DNA of 64,000 nt from Saccharum officinarum (taxonomy: Eukaryota > Streptophyta > Magnoliopsida > Poales > Poaceae). Made by a program: the position numbers and the translations under genes. The notes beneath the pieces were generated by a model that made no database searches, was not told the origin of the DNA, and worked only from the letters and a program-made list of their open reading frames with translations. Of this stretch, positions 47,267 through 58,879 are shown in pieces. Every line of letters starts with the position of its first letter. Within the stretch, counting starts at the first letter, position 1. The stretch covers positions 117,596,680 to 117,660,679 of the forward strand of contig CM036160.1 in assembly GCA_020631735.1 (NCBI GenBank), read 5' to 3'.

Positions 47267-47536
47267 GGTGTTTGGGGGTGAGAACAAGACACGCAGCCCG
47301 TGCGCCGGTTAGATGAGCTGAGGAGCCCGTGGGCTGTGGCACTGCATGCACTTGCAGAATGGCTGCGCAAGCGTACAATTGCTAGCTCACCATGTATTCC
47401 AAGCTGTCCTTCGGGTCTCTAGCAAAGAATGAATCCTCCAGCTGTGACATCAGCTCCCCTTGCCACGGTGCCACGTTTAATTTCACGAGTGAAATGCACT
47501 AGCTCTTTAGCTTTTTCTGAATTCTCAACTAGGTCT

Positions 47537-47700
47537 TACTCCCTCAGTCCCTTTATACGTGTCGCTTTGGCATTTTACTAGGAACATTTGAATATCTGTG
47601 AACGTGGTCACTTGGTCTGTCTAGATGCTTGCCAGGAGCAATGAACGTGGACATTGAATTCCACTGCCAAAACGACAGTCAAACAGGGACAGAGGGAGTA
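47537..47700. mobile_element. Stowaway MITE
   Basis: The left end TACTCCCTCAGTCCCTTTATA with GTGTCGCTTTGGC and the right end GCCAAAACGACAGTC with CAGGGACAGAGGGAGTA are imperfect inverted repeats. It is 164 bp with TA borders. Confidence 0.85.
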
Positions 47701-47801
47701 TGTTCTTTTTTGTGTAAACAACTAGGTCTTATTTTCAAAAGAAAAAAGGTAGGTCTAAAAGTTCCCAAAGTTATGATCTCAGTCCTTCGTTAATCTATAC
47801 C

Positions 47802-49236
47802 TAATAATAAATTATGAAAATTTCTGCACATTTTTTAGTTTTTACCATAGATTTCTGTCTGCCAGGTGGTCTGGGCTTTCTCGCGGCCCAATTTAGCCAG
47901 CCCAATGGCCCACTCTAGCATGTGGTCCGAATAATTCCCGATAGCCAAAAAATGTGCCACCAGTGAGATTCGAACCCTGAGCACTAGGATTGATAAACAA
48001 ACTGCCTACCACCACACTACAATATGTCATGTGTTACAATAATACCTTTATATTTATTAGGTAAAACTTTTGCTATATAAATTTCCTTTCGTTTGATTTT
48101 TTATTGGCATTCCATCCGATTTCTTTTTTTTGTTGCATCCATTATCTTCATAGGTGGTTTGTTGATTGATTTTTTTAAGAACAATTATTATGAATCTTTG
48201 AACCCTGATTTTTCTTTACAATTTTTTTCTACTACCAAGTTGTTAACATAATTTTGATTAGAAAATATTCAAACCTAGATTAATAATAAATTGTGAAAAT
48301 TTCTGCACACTTTTTAGTTTCCACCATAGATTTTTGTCTGCGAGGTGGTCTGGGCTTTCTCGCGGCCCAATTTAGCTAGCCCAATGGCCCACTCTAGCCT
48401 GTGGTCCGAATAATTCCTGATAGCTAGGAAAATGTGCCATCAGTGAGATTCAAACCCTAGGCACTGGTATTGATAAACAAACTGCTTACCACTACACTAC
48501 AACATGTCATGTATTACAATAATACCTTTATATTTATTAGGTAAAACTTTTGCCATATAAATTTCCTTTCGTTTGATTTTTTGTTGGCCTTCCATCCAAT
48601 TTCTTTTTTGTTGCATCCGTTATCCTCATAGGTGATTTTTTGATTGATTTTTTTAAGAATAATTATTATGAATCTTTGAATCCTGATTTTTCTTTACGAT
48701 TTTTTTCTACTACCAAGTTATTAACATAATTTTGATTAGAAAATATTCAAACCTAGATTAATAATAAATTGTAAAAATTTTTGCATACTTTTTAGTTTTC
48801 ACCATAGATTTCTGTCTGCTAAGTGGTCTGGGCTTTCTCACGGCCTAATTTAGCCAGCCCAATGGCCAACTCTAGCCCGTGGTCCGAATAATTCCCTGTA
48901 GCCAAAAAATATGCCACCGCTGAGATTCGAACCCTGGGCACTGGGATTGATAAACAAACTGCCTACCACCACAGTATAATATGTCTTGTGTTACAATAAT
49001 ACCTTTATATTTATTAGGTAAAACTTCTGTCATATAAATTTCCTTTCGTTTGATTTTTTGTTGGTCTTCCATCCGATTTCTTTTTTATTGCATCCGTTAT
49101 CCTCATAGGTTTCTTTTGATTGATTTTTTAAGAATAATTATTATGAATCTTTGAACCCTGATTTTTCTTTATGATTTTTTTCTACTACCAAGTTGTTAAC
49201 ATAATTTTGATTAGAAAATATTCGAACCTAGATTAA
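47802..49236. repeat. Three tandem units of about 478 bp
   Basis: Units start at TAATAATAAATT at 47802, 48281 and 48759, with periods of 479 and 478. Each carries GTCTGCCAGGTGGTCTGGGC, GCCCAATTTAGCCAGCCC and GAGATTCGAACCCTG, then CAAACTGCCTACCACCACA and TTTCCTTTCGTTTGATTTTT. The copies differ by scattered substitutions and small indels. No shared frame is seen. Confidence 0.9.
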
Positions 49237-51240
49237 CATGTGATTCACCTAATCAAAATGTGAGTAGAAAATTTAAATAGTTTATTATCTAATCTGGTCT
49301 AAATAAATGTATCTATACAATCATCAACGACGACTAACATGCAAAAACTCAACTCAAGTGAGTTTTCCATCTAACTCTTTGTTGGCATTAATATGCTACC
49401 ATATCAAGGAGGTGAGCCCGGACGCCATCCATAATAGCTCCACATCTATATCAACAACACTGTCTCGCCGAAAAGACGAGTTTGGATGTCATCGTGGTCG
49501 GCTCCGCATCTACACCAATGATATGTAACAGAACCGACCAATTATACGAAATTAAGTAAGAAAATCATCCATCAAGCAGACGATTTAGCAAACTTAAGCC
49601 CGTATAACCCGGTAGTCCGTGAAATCACGACGGATTTCAAATCAATTTACATACCAGCCAAGATCGTAATAAGTTTAGCGGTCACCATCACAAGTTACAT
49701 AAAAGTTTGCATCACAATTACATCGGAGTTTAAACTTAGTAAAAGTTTTAAGTTTGATATATATGTAGGGGTTACGTACGTGGACTTATTAGAGGAAACC
49801 ACCCTAAAAAATTTATGGATCCATATCCTTCCTTTAAGAGTTTATGGTGAGAATCTTGGAGAAGTTGTAATAACCCTATTGCACTTAAGGTAAAAAAAAA
49901 ACTCATGTCATAAAGAAAAATTGTTCTATATTGAGAGTGACCGCAAAGGAACAGAATAGGAAGGAGATGGTAATGTCCGCATTAAATTACCCATGGGTAG
50001 CGAGACCATACAAACCTATATTGAAGAGGTAAATCCTAAACCTGCACTCGGCCCACCATCCGCCATGAGGAAGACAGTGTACCTATGCCAGTCACCTACG
50101 GGTATGCTAGCATACCAACCAGATCTACTAGGTGGCGTTGTGGCAAGTAGATATAGTGCAGCTTGGTGTTGTGGTGGTGGCAAGGGGGTCAAAGTGGGAA
50201 TGCAGCTTGGCACGTATTGGGACGATAATGGCTAGGCATCTCAACTGTTGGGGAGCGACATGATAGCTGAAATGTCATGTGAAGCATGGAAAATAGTTCA
50301 TTGATGTCGTGAGCCCCTTCTCTGGTGTGTCAAGCCCCTACTCTGATGCCATGAGGCAGAGCTTGGTCTTCATCTCTCCAAAGGCAGGTGTGGCCAGCTC
50401 GACCTTGTAGATAAGGGTCAGTGAGCTTGGTTTTCACCTCTTCGTGCCGCTAGTGCAGTGATCCCTTGCAAACCTTAGAATTGGTCCATAAACCTCTACT
50501 TGTTACGTTAAAATGAAAGCTTGCATCCACACCTATGGATACATACTTGAACCTGCAATTGGGCGTCCTTTCTTAGCGTGTGTGCGTCGGTAAGCATACG
50601 AGCGCTCATCTTAAACCTTCATCTCCTTCTCACGGACCCCACCCTCACCCGCTAGCCCGCCGCCTAGGCCAGCAGTGACCTCACCGCTCACCCCTGTCAT
50701 TCCTTCCCTAATCCCAATTGACAACATCTCTGGTGACTCCTCGCTCGGTTGCTCCTAACACCGGATCTGCCTAACCGGTTGTCCTCCACCGACCACCGCT
50801 CACTCAGCAACACTCTCTCTTCGTCCCGCCACCACCAACAGGTCCCTTCCCATCTAAGCCCCCCCATCTGAAATGCTAACCCGAAATCTCATTATCGTAG
50901 TTGCCTCGTCCACCACGCCAGCCTGTGATGACCCCATTGCCCGCCCGCCCGCCCCCTCCCGTTCCTAATTTGGGCGGCATCCTCACACATGAGTCGCCTC
51001 CGGATAGTGACGAAGGCACGCCAAGTAAAGATTGTGCCCACAACCTATAGGAGCATGCTATCAATCTCCTCTGAAGCAGGCCACAACCTATACGAACAGT
51101 GTAGATATGCATAATAGTTTTGTTCATGCTAGCTCCACCGTCATGACTCATAACACCCCTCTCTCTAGCACTCTCTCCCTCGTGCCCTCCCATACCTTTT
51201 TCCCCAGGGAAAAAAAACAATAAGGTCACGTGAGTGGCAA
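49237..51240. other. Intergenic DNA upstream of the bHLH-type gene
   Basis: A modest open frame (49993-50235) and GC-rich patches (50600-50990) lack codon bias, domains or splice support. I see no RNA gene or clear transposon termini. Confidence 0.4.
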
Positions 51241-51254
51241 CCATGGCGGGCCAC

Positions 51255-51260
51255 TATAAA
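51255..51260 (+). promoter_or_regulatory. TATA box of the bHLH-type gene
   Basis: TATAAA in the context CCACTATAAAGGGC, 150 bp upstream of the ATG at 51410, leaving a leader of about 120 nt. Confidence 0.7.
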
Positions 51261-51409
51261 GGGCGTGTTAGCTATAGCCTTGTGGATATATATATCCTCC
51301 TTTGACGCAGGCCACACAGCCTAGCTCTTGGACTCCGATCCGATTCATACCCTGTGTTGAAGCGACAGACCTAGAGATCTTGAGAGGATCGGAGAGGCGC
51401 CCGGATCGG

Positions 51410-52636
51410 ATGATGTCGAGGGAGCAGCGCAAGAAGGCAGCGGCCGCTCTACATGAGAAGCTGCAGATCCTGCGCTCCATCACCCACTCCCGCGCGGTAA
51501 TTAGCTAGACACCTAGCCATGCATGTACCCGTCTTCGTCGTTTCTCCTGCAAATTTTGCTCCGATCCGATTCCATTGAGCATCGAACCAGCTAGTAGTCC
51601 AGTACTACGCAAACTCTTAGCTGAAGAATGTTTGCTATCTTTTAGTTACTAGTTGAACTAGAGTATGTAGCAGTCAGCTTGAATGCAAAGCTTACTTTGG
51701 TCTCAAATAATTAATGTTTGCTAGAGAGAGTACATATATACAGCAAGGATTAGTACCCAACCATATTGTAGTAACTGAAAGAGCAAGCAGAGGTCGACAC
51801 GTAAGCTGAAGAATATGCTGTAATAAACTATAGGATTAGATGTCGTCCTAAAACGAAGCAGTAACAACATCTTGAGGCTCAGCTCCGGCCCTTGAACAGG
51901 TGGCATGCATGCAGGATGTGACTGGTGGAGCTGCACTTGCATTTGCATGCGCCAGCAAACAACAGTTAATTACCTGGGAGCTGGGATTAATTGTTTCTGC
52001 TGGTCACACTGTGCTGCACAGCTGAGCGACGCCTCCATAATCATGGACGCGTCGGAGTACATCGAGGAGCTGAAGCAGAAGGTCGTCAGGCTCAAACAGG
52101 AGATGGCGTGTGAAGAAGAAGAAGCAGCAGGCGCTCTGCTCAAGCACAGCTCCTCCCCGTCCCCGACGGTATAGCTAGTTCGTAGTAATACACTTCAGAT
52201 GATGCATATCAATGGATCCAACACACAAGCTAGTGTATGTACATCAGGTCACTGTGGAAACCCTAGCAGGGGCAGGGGCAGGGCAGCACGGGTTCCTCAT
52301 CAACGTGTTGTCTGACAAGAGCTGCCCGGGCTGCTTGTTTCTATCCTGGAGGCGTTTGATGAGCTGGGCCTCAGCGTGCTCCAAGCCACGGCGTCTTGTG
52401 CGGATACCTTCCGCCTCGAGGCTATTGGGGGAGAGGTAATTAATCATGCATGCCGTGCCGGTGCTCATCGATATCGTGTTCTTCAGTGTGATGATGCATG
52501 CATATACCCGCTGAAACTAATAATGCGATAGATGCAGAACCAGGTGGATAATGTGGATAAGCATGTCGTGAAACAAGCCGTGCTCCAGGCCATCAGGACC
52601 TGCTCATCACAAGGCTGTCGCAACCAACAAGAGTAG
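51410..52636 (+). CDS. Atypical bHLH/ACT-like transcription regulator, frameshifted
   Basis: Four exons: 51410-51496 (MMSREQRKKAAAALHEKLQ), 52022-52168, 52248-52435 and 52532-52636, all with GT...AG introns. Exons 1-2 encode a short helix-loop-helix without a full basic region (ILRSITHSRA, then DASIIMDASEYIEELKQKV). Exons 3-4 encode an ACT-like dimerisation domain beginning VTVETLAG and GFLINVLSDKSCPG. The domain order and exon-by-exon pattern match a small plant family related to Arabidopsis At3g56220/At2g40435. Exon 3 is 188 nt, one short of the 189 needed. After CCG GG (about 52328-52330) the expected ACT reading continues in another frame, so a single G appears lost. The shifted frame ends at a TGA in exon 4. 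As written the ACT domain is destroyed, through true mutation or sequence error. The start could be either of two adjacent ATGs. Confidence 0.8.
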
Positions 52637-52942
52637 CGCTACTAGCTAGCGCCAAGATCTTCTTTCTTGATGCTCTGTTACGTTGTATCCATGATGATCT
52701 GAAGAAACAACAAAGCGCTAGTCTTCAGAGAATCTGTAGCATATAATTAATCTCCCATGTACTATTAATTAATTGGCACTATATGCACGTAGGGCAACCT
52801 GTCATGATAAGTATGATGTTCCTTCGTTCGATCTACTACTGATCATGAGCCACGACTAAATATATCACCATTCCATTATTGTTTTTCCTCAACTCTCTGA
52901 TCAATTGTGAAGCTATATATAAGAGACTTCTCAACTGATGTG

Positions 52943-53105
52943 TACTTCATCCGTTTCAGCATATTGTAAGACATTTTAGTTTTTTTTAGATATATTGCTT
53001 TTACTTCATATGTATGTAGACATACTGTATATCTAAGCATATAGCAAAAGCTATTTATCTATCTAGAAAACTAAAAATGTCTTACAATTTAGAATTGAGA
53101 GAGTA
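52943..53105. mobile_element. Stowaway-type MITE (in copy 1)
   Basis: TACTTCATCCGTTTCAGCAT...TTGTAAGACATTTTAG at the left and CTAAAAATGTCTTACAA...GAGAGAGTA at the right are imperfect inverted repeats with TA borders. Confidence 0.8.
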
Positions 53106-53536
53106 CTCACACATGCTTCAGAAACTAATATGACCACGACAACTGTGATAGGTGCAGATAGAAAAGAACACTCTGGATGCAATCATGGGAGCATCCATAC
53201 ATTCTCTTGCTTTCTATACACACCACTGACAACTAACCAAGAGCCGAGTGGCACTATATATACATGCAACAAGCAGACACATTGCTACTAGTACTGTTCC
53301 CTGATAGAGCCCTGTCAACAGACTGAAAGCTAACGGCAAACTCCTGATGATCGAGATGTGCGTGCAATAATGTGTGATTGAATCCTATCCCAGCTGAGTG
53401 GTTGATGACCAAGATCTTGTACTAGTAGATTATCCCAGAAACCCAGCACGCACCACGCAGTAACCGCGATACTGTGCATCAGGCAATCATCAGGCAATTA
53501 CTATATGAAGTTATATAAGAGACTTCTCAACTGACG

Positions 53537-53700
53537 TACTCTGAATTCCACGTTTCAAATTGTAAGACGATTCGGCTTTTCTACCTACATAGCTTTTGAT
53601 GTATGCTTAGATATATACTATGTTTATAATAAAATCAATGTATCTACAAAAGTCAAAACGCTTTGTAATTTGAAATGGAGAGAGTGAGTACTAAACTACT
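53537..53700. mobile_element. Stowaway-type MITE (in copy 2)
   Basis: It occupies the same position in copy 2 as 52943-53105 does in copy 1 and has the same architecture (TTTCAAATTGTAAGACG / CGCTTTGTAATTTGAAATGG). The interior is well diverged. Confidence 0.75.
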
Positions 53701-53957
53701 CATACGCGCTTCGCAGAGTAATATGACCACGACGATTGTGACAGGGGCAGATAGAAATTAAAGAACACTGTGCATGCAATCATGGGAGCATCCGTACATT
53801 CTCCTTGCTTTATCTATATACACCACTGTACTGACAACTTACCAAGCCGAGTGGGACTATATATATATACTCGCTGTTCATCCGTACATTCTCCTTGCTT
53901 TATCTATATACACCACTGTACTGACAACTTACCAAGCCGAGTGGGACTATATATATA

Positions 53958-54196
53958 TACTCGCTGTTCCTAAATGTTTGTCGCCATGATTTACATGTCG
54001 ATAACTTTGACTCGATTTATAGAAAAATACGTGCAATATTTCTATTTCCAAATAAATTTATTAAAAAAACTAGATTCAAATATATATCCAATGATACTAA
54101 GTACGTATCATAAATATTAATATTTTGTAATATATATTTAGTCAAAATTGTTTCTCGAAAAGTGAAAATGACAGACATTTAGGGACGGAGAGAGTA
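53958..54196. mobile_element. Stowaway MITE nested in copy 2
   Basis: The left end TACTCGCTGTTCCTAAATGT and right end ACATTTAGGGACGGAGAGAGTA are inverted. Copy 1 lacks it, so it inserted after the duplication. Confidence 0.85.
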
Positions 54197-54434
54197 CATG
54201 CAACAAGCAGACACACACTACTAGTAGTACTGTTCCCTGATAGAGCCATGTCAACAGACTGTAATGCAAGAGCCAACGGCAAACTCCTGATGATATCGAG
54301 ATGCGCATGCATGATTGAGTGTTCCCTGATTGTTTGAGGACCAAGCAAGATCTGGTACTAGTAGTAGCTTATCCCAGAAGGCCAGAACCCAGCACGCAGT
54401 AAGTAACCGCGATACTGTGCATCAGATAAGTAAC

Positions 54435-56230
54435 CTGCTGGTGCCGCCTTAATTAGCTGTGGCATGCATCCATGATATACGTAGTACGCCCGCTTGTGAT
54501 GACTGATGGCAGGCAGACTGCCAGAGAGCCAGGAGCCCAGGACGCGACGTCGTCGGCAGGAATCCAATGCAATAAGCCGGGCGGGGGCGGCATGCAGACT
54601 GCCGAGAGTTGGTTGGCGACAAGCGAGCTGGGATGGGGAATGGGAGGATAGATAGCTCCAACATCCGGGGAATGCGGCCAATGAAAAGACAGGGGAAGCG
54701 ATCGATCCAAGGCTGGACAACTGCTCACTCACGTTACTCTGGCGCCATGCCTGCATCTCTTGGCACGCAACGATCCAGCCAACGACGACGACGACAACCG
54801 CGCGATCGAGAACGAACGAAGCCCTGTCCTGCCCTGCCATGCCAACCTGCTTCCTGCTGCTCTCGACGTCGACGGATGGATGCCAGCTACGCGCACTACT
54901 GTGCTGCGGTATGCCGCCTGCGCGCGCATGCGTTTGTTCAGGGAGCAGAGTAGGGCGACGGGCATGCATGCACGGCACGGCACGGCAAGGCATGACGCGC
55001 GCTGCTAGCTAGCTACTATGCACTCGTGACGAGGCCAGCCAGCCAATCCTGTCTGCGATGCGAATGAGACATGCAGGCAGGGCAGGAAGACATGCTGGCC
55101 GGGATCGTCCAGGGATCGTGCAGCAGATGAAACAACGCTAGCTGCGGACGGACGTCGAGCCGAGAGCCTGCCGGCCGGCCGGTCGGCCGCAGGGAATATG
55201 TCCATGTGGAGGGCGCGCGGCCGGGCCAGCTATTAGGGTTATCGTATCCCTTGCGTGCCATTGTATTGGCTGCTGCTGCTCTGCTAGTGGTCACTCACTG
55301 CTCTGTACTCTGCAGCTAGCTAGCCTAGCCATGCATGTATAGACATGTGTATGTATGCACGCGATTCTTACGATCACGAGAGGTAGTAGCAGTAGCAGTA
55401 CGATCTCTAGCTTGTTGGTAAGTGGTACGGTGCAGAGAGAGGTACTGATGATCACTGCATGTAGCATCAGACAGAGGAAGGACGACGCACGATCCATCGA
55501 TCCGGCCGAGTTGAGATCGACGAGCAGGTACAGGTTTTGGTTGTAAGCCTGAGGTGCTGCCCATGTATGCATGAAACAATCAAGATGTGGTAGTACGTGG
55601 TGCTGGTCCATCCACGGAGTTCTGTCCTGCATGCGCTAGCAGCCACTACATACTGCTGGATTGCATTCTATTGCATTGCATTGCATTGCATGCGGATAGA
55701 GAGATCGATCCTAGTCGACGCGAACAAGCCCTGCAGACGTGCAGCAATTCCATCCTGGATGCGCTCCCATGTGCTCTTGCCTGCTCCTCCTACTCCCATG
55801 TGAGCGTGAGAGTGAGAGACTAAGAGCCACCGGGTAAATGCCCGTGTGTTGCAATTGGCAGATAATTTGAGTATTAATGCATGTTTTACCGTTACCCCAA
55901 AATGACACTGTGAGCATGCTGTATGGAGCATCAATATTACATAGGTCTTCACAAAGGATTGACAATTAAAATACAACTCAAGTTTTGACGTGAAACTGAA
56001 ACAATCAAATTTATACCGTAAGAATCTAGTTCATTATGAATACTAGTATATTGCCCGTGCTAACGCTACGGAAACAATACTTACAATTTTTTTAAGAGAA
56101 ATTTACGTTTCCATTAATAAAATGTGCTCTTGGAGTTTGGTACATTTAATAAGGGTATACCAGATGATAGTATTATGGCAAGAGCACGCTTGAATCACTT
56201 CATCAAAATTTAAGTTAAATTTCTTTTGTT
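54435..56230. other. Intergenic DNA without recognised gene
   Basis: GC-rich with many GCATGC palindromes and a short (TTGCA)n run at 55664-55690. Overlapping frames on both strands (for example 54358-54993 minus) look non-coding. Motifs GGGTAAATGCCCGTGTGTTGC (55832) and ACTAGTATATTGCCCGTGC (56041) belong to a common dispersed word of grass repeats. Confidence 0.4.
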
Positions 56231-56549
56231 GTGTTCTCTTTTCCTTGAGCAACCATAGAAGGCAGACAGCTACATCCCTGGATAGGCAAGCATGTACCTG
56301 GGAGGCAAATGATATAGCTCATTAGCAGGAAGGAAACTGTGATTTATAGAAAAGGTATTATAGCAAGGACTATAGCTCTGACAATGGACGATCTGCAATG
56401 AAAACCCAGTAACGGGCTCCTCCTCGAGCGTCCAAAGATCTGCACATTGCAAATCATCAAGCACAGATGGGCACCATGCCACCGTCTTAGGAATTCAGAG
56501 CCTATTAATACCGTTCCAGAAAATATAAAAGTGAAAAACATGAAGATAC

Positions 56550-56828
56550 CTTATCTATGTAGTCATAGATGTCAAGCATACTATACTCCGTTATTCCCGT
56601 CATTGTATAAGTCTTTCCGCTGCTTGTTTGCCCATAGGCAAATATGCTTGCTGCCAAGAAGAAATGCATGCCAAAACTCACATCGGTTCATCACCGAAAA
56701 TGGAAGTGGCAGAACAGAGCTGTTTCTCTTGTGCATACAGTTAATTCCGCTGACAACTGAAAGAGCAACTTCTTTTGCTCCTTCCTCATAGACTTGCCGT
56801 GTAGAGCAACTGGGGCCAAACACCCTAT
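56550..56828 (-). pseudogene. Kinesin motor-domain fragment (two exons)
   Basis: Exon a (56739-56828) encodes [20 protein letters not shown] and [10 protein letters not shown]. Exon b (56550-56650) encodes [19 protein letters not shown] and DIYDYIDK. A proper GT...AG intron (56651-56738) rejoins them in frame, and GQTSSGKT is the ATP-binding P-loop. The sequence is closest in style to plant KIN-7 family motors. Preceding and following motor exons (switch I/II, NEXXXR) are not present in the neighbourhood, so this is a captured or relic piece. An unrelated open exon-like stretch (about 57014-57211, minus, two hydrophobic segments, ending at a GTGAG donor) lies upstream and may be another captured exon. 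Confidence 0.8.
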
Positions 56829-57239
56829 CTGATGGGGACAAGAAACAAGCACAATGTGAGCAAACAACAGCCAGTAAAATGTCTAAAGAACACCAACTCC
56901 TCCTTTTTGTTCCGAAAAAAGAAACACCAACAATTTAGTGAACACCACTGCAACTGGTAAGTTAAGGTATCCTGATTTTTGCTACAAAAAATGAACCGCG
57001 CTCTGCTGCTGCTACTCACCTTAGGTGTAGGCAGTGGGGAACTAATAAATTCTAATGGAGTGATAAAAAGCTCTAAGCCTAGAACAATACTAAGTAGTAC
57101 CAATGAAGATGAGGAATGCCCACGATTCTTTTCCAGCAGCCAAATAAGTAGGATAAACAAATACATAAAGAGAACAATGATTTCAGATGCGATGCACAGA
57201 CCATGAGACAAATTTAGCCGGTTGGTTAGTGAAGAGTGA

Positions 57240-58200
57240 ACTAATTAAGCACCAATGCGATGCACAGACCATGCGATGCAAGTAGAACCTGAAAAAGGAT
57301 CGCAGCAAGCACTGAACTTCAGTAGGGATTCTACTGGGATCTGAGATGCACGAATCAGAGAAATGAACAATAGATCAAGAAACACTGAAACTAACAGCTG
57401 ACACATGGTGCACCAAACTTCAGTAGGGATTCTACAGCGCGCTAATCCTAGGCCAAAACTGATTTCCATCTCCCACAGGCATTTGAGCAAACAGGTGGAG
57501 CGCATGCTATTGCATACCTTGGAGCACGGGAGCAGCACCACGAAGGCAGCCCCGCCGCCAGCACGGCCTAGCGAGCACCGGCAACAGCAGGGGCGGGGCA
57601 CGAAGCACTACCCGGCGTCGTCTGCAGCGCCGCCGGCCGCGTCCTCCTCTCTCTGCTCGGCCTTGCCCCTAGCCTGCGCTGTCAAAGAAGGTGCACCGCG
57701 GGCATGCCGAACGCAGGCGGCAGCAGGCAGCACGCCGTCCTCCTCCATGGTGTTGATCCCCACCATGGCTGCTACGGGCAGGCTGGCAGCGCAGGGCGAG
57801 GCGGGCGCGAAGCATGAGAAGGGGAGTGGCACGCGGAGCGGGAGTCGGGGACGGCGATGCCGCCGCCAGCTTCGCCACCTCGGACCGCCGCGTCCGCGAG
57901 CGCACCTCGCCGCACGCACCCTTCGCACCGGGGACGGCCGCCGCCTTCTCCAACGGGAGCACGGACACCGCCGGGCCCGATCCAACCTCCTCCAACGCCT
58001 TCGCCGCCAACAGGATGATGTTTCGTTTTTTTTTTTTGAAAAAAAGACAACCCAGGGATCGAACCCTGGCTGCTTAGCGCGGGCGTGGAGGGTGGGTGCG
58101 GAGGGAGGACGCGCGCTGTGGGAGGAGCACACACAGAACGCTGGCCGTTGGATGTGGTTGAGTAAGGAGAGAGAATGCCTAAGAGATGATCTGGTGTGTC
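57240..58200. other. GC-rich block next to the kinesin fragment
   Basis: Long overlapping frames on both strands (57405-58211 plus, 58132-57608 minus) with Ala/Arg/Pro-rich low complexity and no recognised domain. Short duplications are visible (GATGCGATGCACAGACCATG at 57186 and 57250; ACTTCAGTAGGGATTCTAC at about 57315 and 57417). It may be cargo of the same transposon as the kinesin piece. Confidence 0.3.
58051..58070 (-). other. tRNA T-arm-like hairpin
   Basis: On the minus strand CCAGGGTTCGATCCCTGG forms a perfect T-stem and TTCGATC loop, followed 8 bases later by a T-run and then an A-run in the context of a Pol III-type end. No acceptor or D arm was found upstream, so this is not a complete tRNA gene. 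Confidence 0.4.
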
Positions 58201-58755
58201 CGTTTATATGATGTTGTATTTTCTAGGTGTATTGGTTGGTGTGGATGGAGTATAGGTCATGATTGTGGGACATCTATTTGCTGGGTGGCTGTAGATTAAT
58301 TCTGAGACAGAGATAGAGATAGAGACAGACAAGAGATTGGACGGACGGACGACGTATGAGGTGAGAAGAGGAGGACTACTGGCATGGCATGGCATGTTGG
58401 CGGTTCGTGTTCAGGCTTCAGGGAGAAGGGGGCCGGGCCGGGCAGCAGCCGACGCGCGCTGGGCCACACTTCAGGCCTTGTTTCGGGTCCTTGTTTCGGA
58501 GAGAGAGGTACGTGTTATGGGCTCTTCTAGATGGGCTGCTTTTAAACCAGAGTTGCTTTCATTCATGTATTAGAATTGGACCTAAAATAAAAGCCCATTG
58601 CAATGGGCCTGTAAAGCCACGCTGACCACACAAACGCGCTCGACTACCAAAGAAACATTATTGGAGGGCCACCAGCTTGCTATAAACTTGTGATAATATA
58701 TTACCGAACCTGTGGTGCAAAAGACACGTACAACTGTACATTATTTTTGCACATC

Positions 58756-58876
58756 CAGCTTATTCGCTTGAGCTGAAAATAAGCGGCTGAGAATACTGTT
58801 GGCTGATTTATGTGAGAGAAAAATACTGTTGGCTGACTGAAAATAAGCGGCTGAAAGCTCAAGCGAACAGGCTGGA
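58756..58876. mobile_element. hAT-like MITE
   Basis: The left end CAGCTTATTCGCTTGAGCTG and the right end GCTCAAGCGAACAGGCTG are inverted relatives. The interior has two copies of AATACTGTTGGCTGA with GTGAGAGAAAAA between them. This is the common 'CCTGTTCGCTTGAGC' MITE type of grasses. Confidence 0.65.
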
Positions 58877-58879
58877 CGC

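Larger units (their letters stand above)
52911..54434. repeat. Local tandem duplication, about 0.6 and 0.9 kb copies
   Basis: Copy 1 (about 52911-53496) and copy 2 (about 53506-54434) share GAAG-TATATAAGAGACTTCTCAACTGA, a MITE, ATATGACCACGACRA, GCAATCATGGGAGCATCC, TGTTCCCTGATAGAGCC and AACCGCGATACTGTGCATCAG in order. Copy 2 also contains a 91-bp internal tandem repeat (about 53788-53969) and an extra MITE. Confidence 0.8.

Noticed and set aside
54358..54993. 211-codon minus-strand frame
   Set aside because: The region is rich in GCATGC and CGG words with several overlapping frames. The peptide shows Val and Pro/Ser runs and no recognisable fold.
57405..58211. 268-codon plus-strand frame near the kinesin fragment
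   Set aside because: It has a mixed, low-complexity composition and runs through an oligo-T tract and a tRNA-like hairpin. No domain or supporting neighbour was found.
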